From: JBAYJY01 sp041664945
Lineage (GTDB): Bacteria; UBP15; UBA6099
Assembly (NCBI GenBank): GCA_041664945.1
Contig: JBAYJY010000103.1
Location: 1 to 15,731, forward strand
DNA: 15,731 nucleotides
Direction: 5' to 3'
This document shows positions 13,174-15,731 of the stretch, piece after piece. Position numbers and translations under genes: made by a program. Numbering within the stretch: position 1 is the first letter of the stretch; the number at the start of each line of letters is the position of its first letter. The notes beneath the pieces were generated by a model. That model was not told where the DNA came from. It worked only from the letters and a program-made list of their open reading frames with translations, and searched no databases.

Positions 13174-14799
13174 ATGGCGAAGCAATTAAGTTTCGGCGAG
13201 GAAGCAAGGCGGGCGCTGGAGAAGGGCGTTGACGCGGTAGCCGATGCGGTTCGCATTACGCTCGGACCGAAAGGCCGCAATGTTGTACTCGACAAAAAAT
13301 GGGGTTCCCCCACAATCACCAATGACGGCGTAACCATTGCGAAAGAGATCGAGCTCGAAGGCGCTTTCGAGAATATGGGCGCGCAGTTGACGAAGGAAGT
13401 CGCCAGCAAGACAAATGATGTCGCCGGCGACGGAACAACGACAGCCACGGTGCTCGCGCAGGCTATGGTCCGCGAAGGTTTCAAAAACGTAGCGGCCGGC
13501 GCGAACCCGATGATCCTCAAACGCGGCATCTCCAAAGCGACTGCCGCCGTCGTCGAGCAGATCAAAAAGCTCGCCGTCGACATCAAAGACAAGAATGACA
13601 TCCGCCAAGTCGCGGCCATTTCAGGCAACGATCAGGAAATCGGCGACCTCATCGCTGACGCGATGGACAAAGTCGGCAAAGACGGCGTCATCACCGTCGA
13701 AGAAGCAAAGGGAACGGAAACCTCCCTCGAAGTCGTAGAGGGCATGCAGTTCGACAAAGGTTACCTTTCTCCTTATTTCGTCACGGATAAAGAATCGATG
13801 ATCTGCGAGTTCGACGATCCTTACATCCTGCTGTATGAGAAAAAAATCGGCGCTATCAAGGACATCATTCCGATCCTCGAGAAAATCGCTCAGTCCGGCA
13901 AACCGCTCGTTGTCATTTGCGAAGAGGTCGAAGGCGAAGCCCTCGCGACCCTCGTCGTCAACAACCTGCGCGGCACGCTGAAGTGCGTCGCCGTTAAGAG
14001 CCCAGGCTTCGGCGACCGCCGCAAGGCCATGATGGAAGACATTGCCATCCTGACAAACGGCAAGTTCCTTTCCGAAGATCTCGGAATCAAGCTCGAGAAC
14101 ATCGACATGAATGATCTCGGACGCTGCAAAAAGATTACAGTTAACAAAGAAAACACAACAATCGTCGAAGGCAAAGGCACTCGCGCTGCGATTCAGGGCC
14201 GCATAGCCCAGATCAAGAAGCAGATCGAGGATTCCGACTCCGACTACGACCGCGAGAAGCTGCAGGAACGGCTGGCGAAGCTTGCTGGCGGCGTTGCGGT
14301 CATCAAAGTCGGCGCAGCGACGGAAACCGAACTTAAAGAGAAGAAACACCGCATCGAGGACGCGCTCAGCGCGACACGCGCGGCTGTTGAAGAAGGCATT
14401 GTCGCTGGCGGCGGCGCGGCTCTCGTCAATTGCATCGCCTGCCTCGATAAGGTCGTGACCGAGCCCGGCGACGAGACCATCGGTCTCAACATCGTGCGCA
14501 AAGCTCTCGAAGCCCCGGTGAAGCAGATCGTCACCAACGCCGGCTTCGAAGGCGCGGTTGTCATCGAGAAAATCAAGTCCATGAAGAAGAACATCGGCTA
14601 CAACGTCCTCACCAACGAATACGAGGACATGTACAAGTCCGGTATCGTGGACCCGGCGAAGGTCACTCGCTCCGCGTTGGAAAACGCGGCCAGCATCGCC
14701 GGAATGCTTCTCACCACCGAATGCCTCATCGCGGACATTCCTGAAAAGGAAAAAATGCCCCCGATGCCACAAGGCGGCGGCATGGGCGGAATGTATTAA
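13174..14799 (+). CDS. groEL: Chaperonin GroEL
   Basis: A 541-residue GroEL (Hsp60), normal length, the double-ring ATP-driven folding chamber. Visible signatures are LGPKGRNVVLDKKWGSPTI with NDGVTIAKEIELE (ATP site, about 30-65), VAGDGTTTATVLAQAM (86-101), the apical-domain region to about 375, and AAVEEGIVAGGGAAL (403-417, the chaperonin signature). The C-terminal tail is the usual Gly/Met repeat, GGGMGGMY. The ATG follows AAGGAGTGAGAGAAT. It is co-transcribed with groES and closed by the terminator 22 bases after its stop codon. The coding sequence is richer in GC and C-ending codons than its neighbours, as expected of a highly expressed gene. Confidence 0.98.
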   Translation: MAKQLSFGEEARRALEKGVDAVADAVRITLGPKGRNVVLDKKWGSPTITNDGVTIAKEIELEGAFENMGAQLTKEVASKTNDVAGDGTTTATVLAQAMVREGFKNVAAGANPMILKRGISKATAAVVEQIKKLAVDIKDKNDIRQVAAISGNDQEIGDLIADAMDKVGKDGVITVEEAKGTETSLEVVEGMQFDKGYLSPYFVTDKESMICEFDDPYILLYEKKIGAIKDIIPILEKIAQSGKPLVVICEEVEGEALATLVVNNLRGTLKCVAVKSPGFGDRRKAMMEDIAILTNGKFLSEDLGIKLENIDMNDLGRCKKITVNKENTTIVEGKGTRAAIQGRIAQIKKQIEDSDSDYDREKLQERLAKLAGGVAVIKVGAATETELKEKKHRIEDALSATRAAVEEGIVAGGGAALVNCIACLDKVVTEPGDETIGLNIVRKALEAPVKQIVTNAGFEGAVVIEKIKSMKKNIGYNVLTNEYEDMYKSGIVDPAKVTRSALENAASIAGMLLTTECLIADIPEKEKMPPMPQGGGMGGMY

Positions 14800-14820
14800 T
14801 TCAACAACGAACTTTATCCT

Positions 14821-14854
14821 AAAAAGAGGGCCTTCGCCGGCCCTCTTTTTTTTT
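14821..14854 (+). terminator. Intrinsic terminator of the groESL operon
   Basis: AGAGGGCC (14825-14832) pairs with GGCCCTCT (14839-14846), extended by As on the left and Ts on the right, around a six-base loop (TTCGCC), and followed by a run of nine Ts. It is a textbook rho-independent terminator. Confidence 0.92.
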
Positions 14855-14911
14855 GTCCGAAAAAAATATTTTTTGCGCAGCTGTATATCATGGCTTTTAA
14901 TATGTTTTGCG

Positions 14912-14917
14912 TTATAA
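14912..14917 (+). promoter_or_regulatory. Possible -10 element of queE-queC
   Basis: A perfect TATAAT lies 32 bases before ATG 14949, after the groEL terminator. No good -35 is found. It overlaps the codons after the upstream TTG at 14907, which argues that the true start of queE is the later ATG. Confidence 0.3.
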
Positions 14918-14948
14918 TCAGATAGTCATTCGGGGACGGGTCTTTTTA

Positions 14949-15599
14949 ATGAGTAATTTGAGTTTGAAGGTCAACGAGATATTCAGCAGCATCCTCGGCG
15001 AAGGCACATACGCCGGCGTGCCGTGCGCATTCGTGAGACTCACCGGCTGCAACCTTCGCTGCGCATACTGCGATACGCAATTCGCTTATGAAAACGGAAT
15101 CGAAATGTCCGTCGATCAGGTCGTCCGCTCGGTCGCGAAATACAATCTGGCGCCGGTTTTGGTCACGGGCGGCGAACCGCTGCTTCAGGATGGCGTTTAC
15201 GAACTGCTCAACAAGCTGCTCGACGCCGACCACATTGTGCTTCTTGAAACGAACGGCGCGGTCAGCGTCGATAAAGTCCCCGGCGACGTAATCACGATCA
15301 TGGACCTTAAATGCCCCAGCAGCGGCGAGTGCCACAGAAACATTTTTTCTAATCTCGACTATCTCTCCGATCCTGACAACGTTAAATTCGTCATCCGCGA
15401 CCGCACAGATTACGAATGGGCGGTCAACGTGATTGACGAATACGGCCTTGAAACCCTGCTTTTCATTTTGATGTCGCCGGTTTACGGCGCTATCGACCCG
15501 AAACAGCTTTCGGAATGGATGCTCGAAGATAAACTTTTGGCGCGCATTTCGCTTCAGATTCATAAAATCATCTGGGGGCCGGAGGAGCGCGGACGGTGA
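14949..15599 (+). CDS. queE: 7-carboxy-7-deazaguanine synthase (radical SAM)
   Basis: A 216-residue radical SAM enzyme that converts 6-carboxy-tetrahydropterin to 7-carboxy-7-deazaguanine in the queuosine/7-deazaguanine pathway. The iron-sulfur motif CNLRCAYC (CxxxCxxC) starts at residue 34, followed by DTQFAY. TGGEPLL, LLETNG, MDLKCPSSGE, VKFVIRDRTDYEWA and HKIIWGP follow in family order, closest in style to the short QueE forms with a DLKCP motif. The usual SIQGEG at the N-terminus reads SILGEG (about residues 13-18). ATG 14949 is preferred over TTG 14907 because MSNLSLKVNEIFSS matches the usual start and because a TATAAT overlaps the upstream alternative. The ribosome-binding site is only GGGG. 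The stop overlaps the queC GTG. Confidence 0.93.
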   Translation: MSNLSLKVNEIFSSILGEGTYAGVPCAFVRLTGCNLRCAYCDTQFAYENGIEMSVDQVVRSVAKYNLAPVLVTGGEPLLQDGVYELLNKLLDADHIVLLETNGAVSVDKVPGDVITIMDLKCPSSGECHRNIFSNLDYLSDPDNVKFVIRDRTDYEWAVNVIDEYGLETLLFILMSPVYGAIDPKQLSEWMLEDKLLARISLQIHKIIWGPEERGR

Positions 15600-15731
15600 A
15601 AAAAGCGGTTGTTCTCAGCAGCGGCGGTCTCGATTCAACAACTGTAATGGCGATAGCCCGCGCGGAGGGTTTCGAACTTCTTTCGCTTTCATTCGACTAC
15701 GGACAGCGACACCTGCGGGAGATTGAATCAG
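15596..15731 (+). CDS. queC: 7-cyano-7-deazaguanine synthase, N-terminal part
   Basis: The first 45 codons of QueC, which turns 7-carboxy-7-deazaguanine plus ammonia into preQ0 using ATP. The start is GTG 15596, overlapping the queE stop in GTGA, and GGAGGAGC lies upstream. VVLSSGGLDSTTVMA (5-19) is the PP-loop ATP-binding motif and SLSFDYGQRHLREIE (30-44) is the next family motif. It runs off the right edge. The overlap implies translational coupling to QueE, its upstream partner in the pathway. Confidence 0.93.
   Translation, partial: MKKAVVLSSGGLDSTTVMAIARAEGFELLSLSFDYGQRHLREIES

Noticed and set aside
13621..14772. Long open frame of 383 codons on the minus strand inside groEL
   Set aside because: It is a mirror of groEL codon bias in the opposite frame; the plus-strand protein is unmistakably GroEL, and the reverse protein resembles no known family and lacks a ribosome-binding site.
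14907..14948. Longer queE starting at TTG 14907
   Set aside because: The extra 14 residues do not match the family start, a TATAAT overlaps the codons after the TTG, and ATG 14949 gives the expected N-terminus.
14946..15563. Open frame of 205 codons on the minus strand over queE
   Set aside because: The plus strand is clearly QueE with all catalytic motifs; the antisense frame has no recognisable protein features.

Overview
The window looks like ordinary bacterial chromosome of moderate GC, from a bacterium whose phylum I cannot name. It carries a lipoprotein with a lipobox, an HrcA/CIRCE-type groESL operon, type I signal peptidases whose box E resembles cyanobacterial enzymes, and the queuosine-precursor genes queE-queC. 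Gram-negative-type surface biology is suggested by the lipoprotein but not proven. I see no phage genes, transposases, CRISPR arrays, rRNA or tRNA. Most genes are housekeeping.

Layout. 1-1024 (minus): N-terminal 341 residues of a secreted lipoprotein with a carboxypeptidase-regulatory-like domain, a PEGA domain and Ig-like repeats, running off the left edge. 1149-2459 (minus): ADP-ribosylglycohydrolase-family protein with a basic C-terminal extension, head-to-head with acpS (2608-2964, plus). 3160-7023 (minus): fmdB-like zinc-ribbon gene, dprA and topA, read in that order. A strong promoter lies before fmdB and a second probable promoter before topA. 7368-8711 (plus): a ZIP-like metal permease interrupted by a complete cyclic-nucleotide-binding domain, followed by a GNAT acetyltransferase (8757-9245) and a geranylgeranyl-reductase-family flavoprotein (9434-10768). 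10812-12239 (minus): two paralogous type I signal peptidases, each apparently its own transcription unit. 12240-12853: a 614-base AT-rich non-coding stretch ending in a sigma-70-type promoter and a CIRCE operator. 12854-14799 (plus): groES-groEL, closed by a textbook terminator. 14949-15731 (plus): queE and the start of queC, translationally coupled.

How the genes work together. queE and queC act in consecutive steps to 7-cyano-7-deazaguanine. groES and groEL form one chaperonin under heat-shock repressor control. dprA and topA are a common bacterial pair, and fmdB is almost fused to dprA by a 5-base gap. The two signal peptidases would process exported precursors, although a lipoprotein such as the one at the left edge would need signal peptidase II, which is not seen here.

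The item most worth attention is the ZIP-like permease with an inserted cyclic-nucleotide sensor (7368-8711). Its sequence keeps the phosphate-binding cassette needed for cyclic nucleotide binding, but the usual His residues of the ZIP transport motifs are replaced. This suggests a metal (or other cation) transporter gated by a second messenger. The rest is mainly conventional, with some regulatory palindromes and architectural oddities noted separately.
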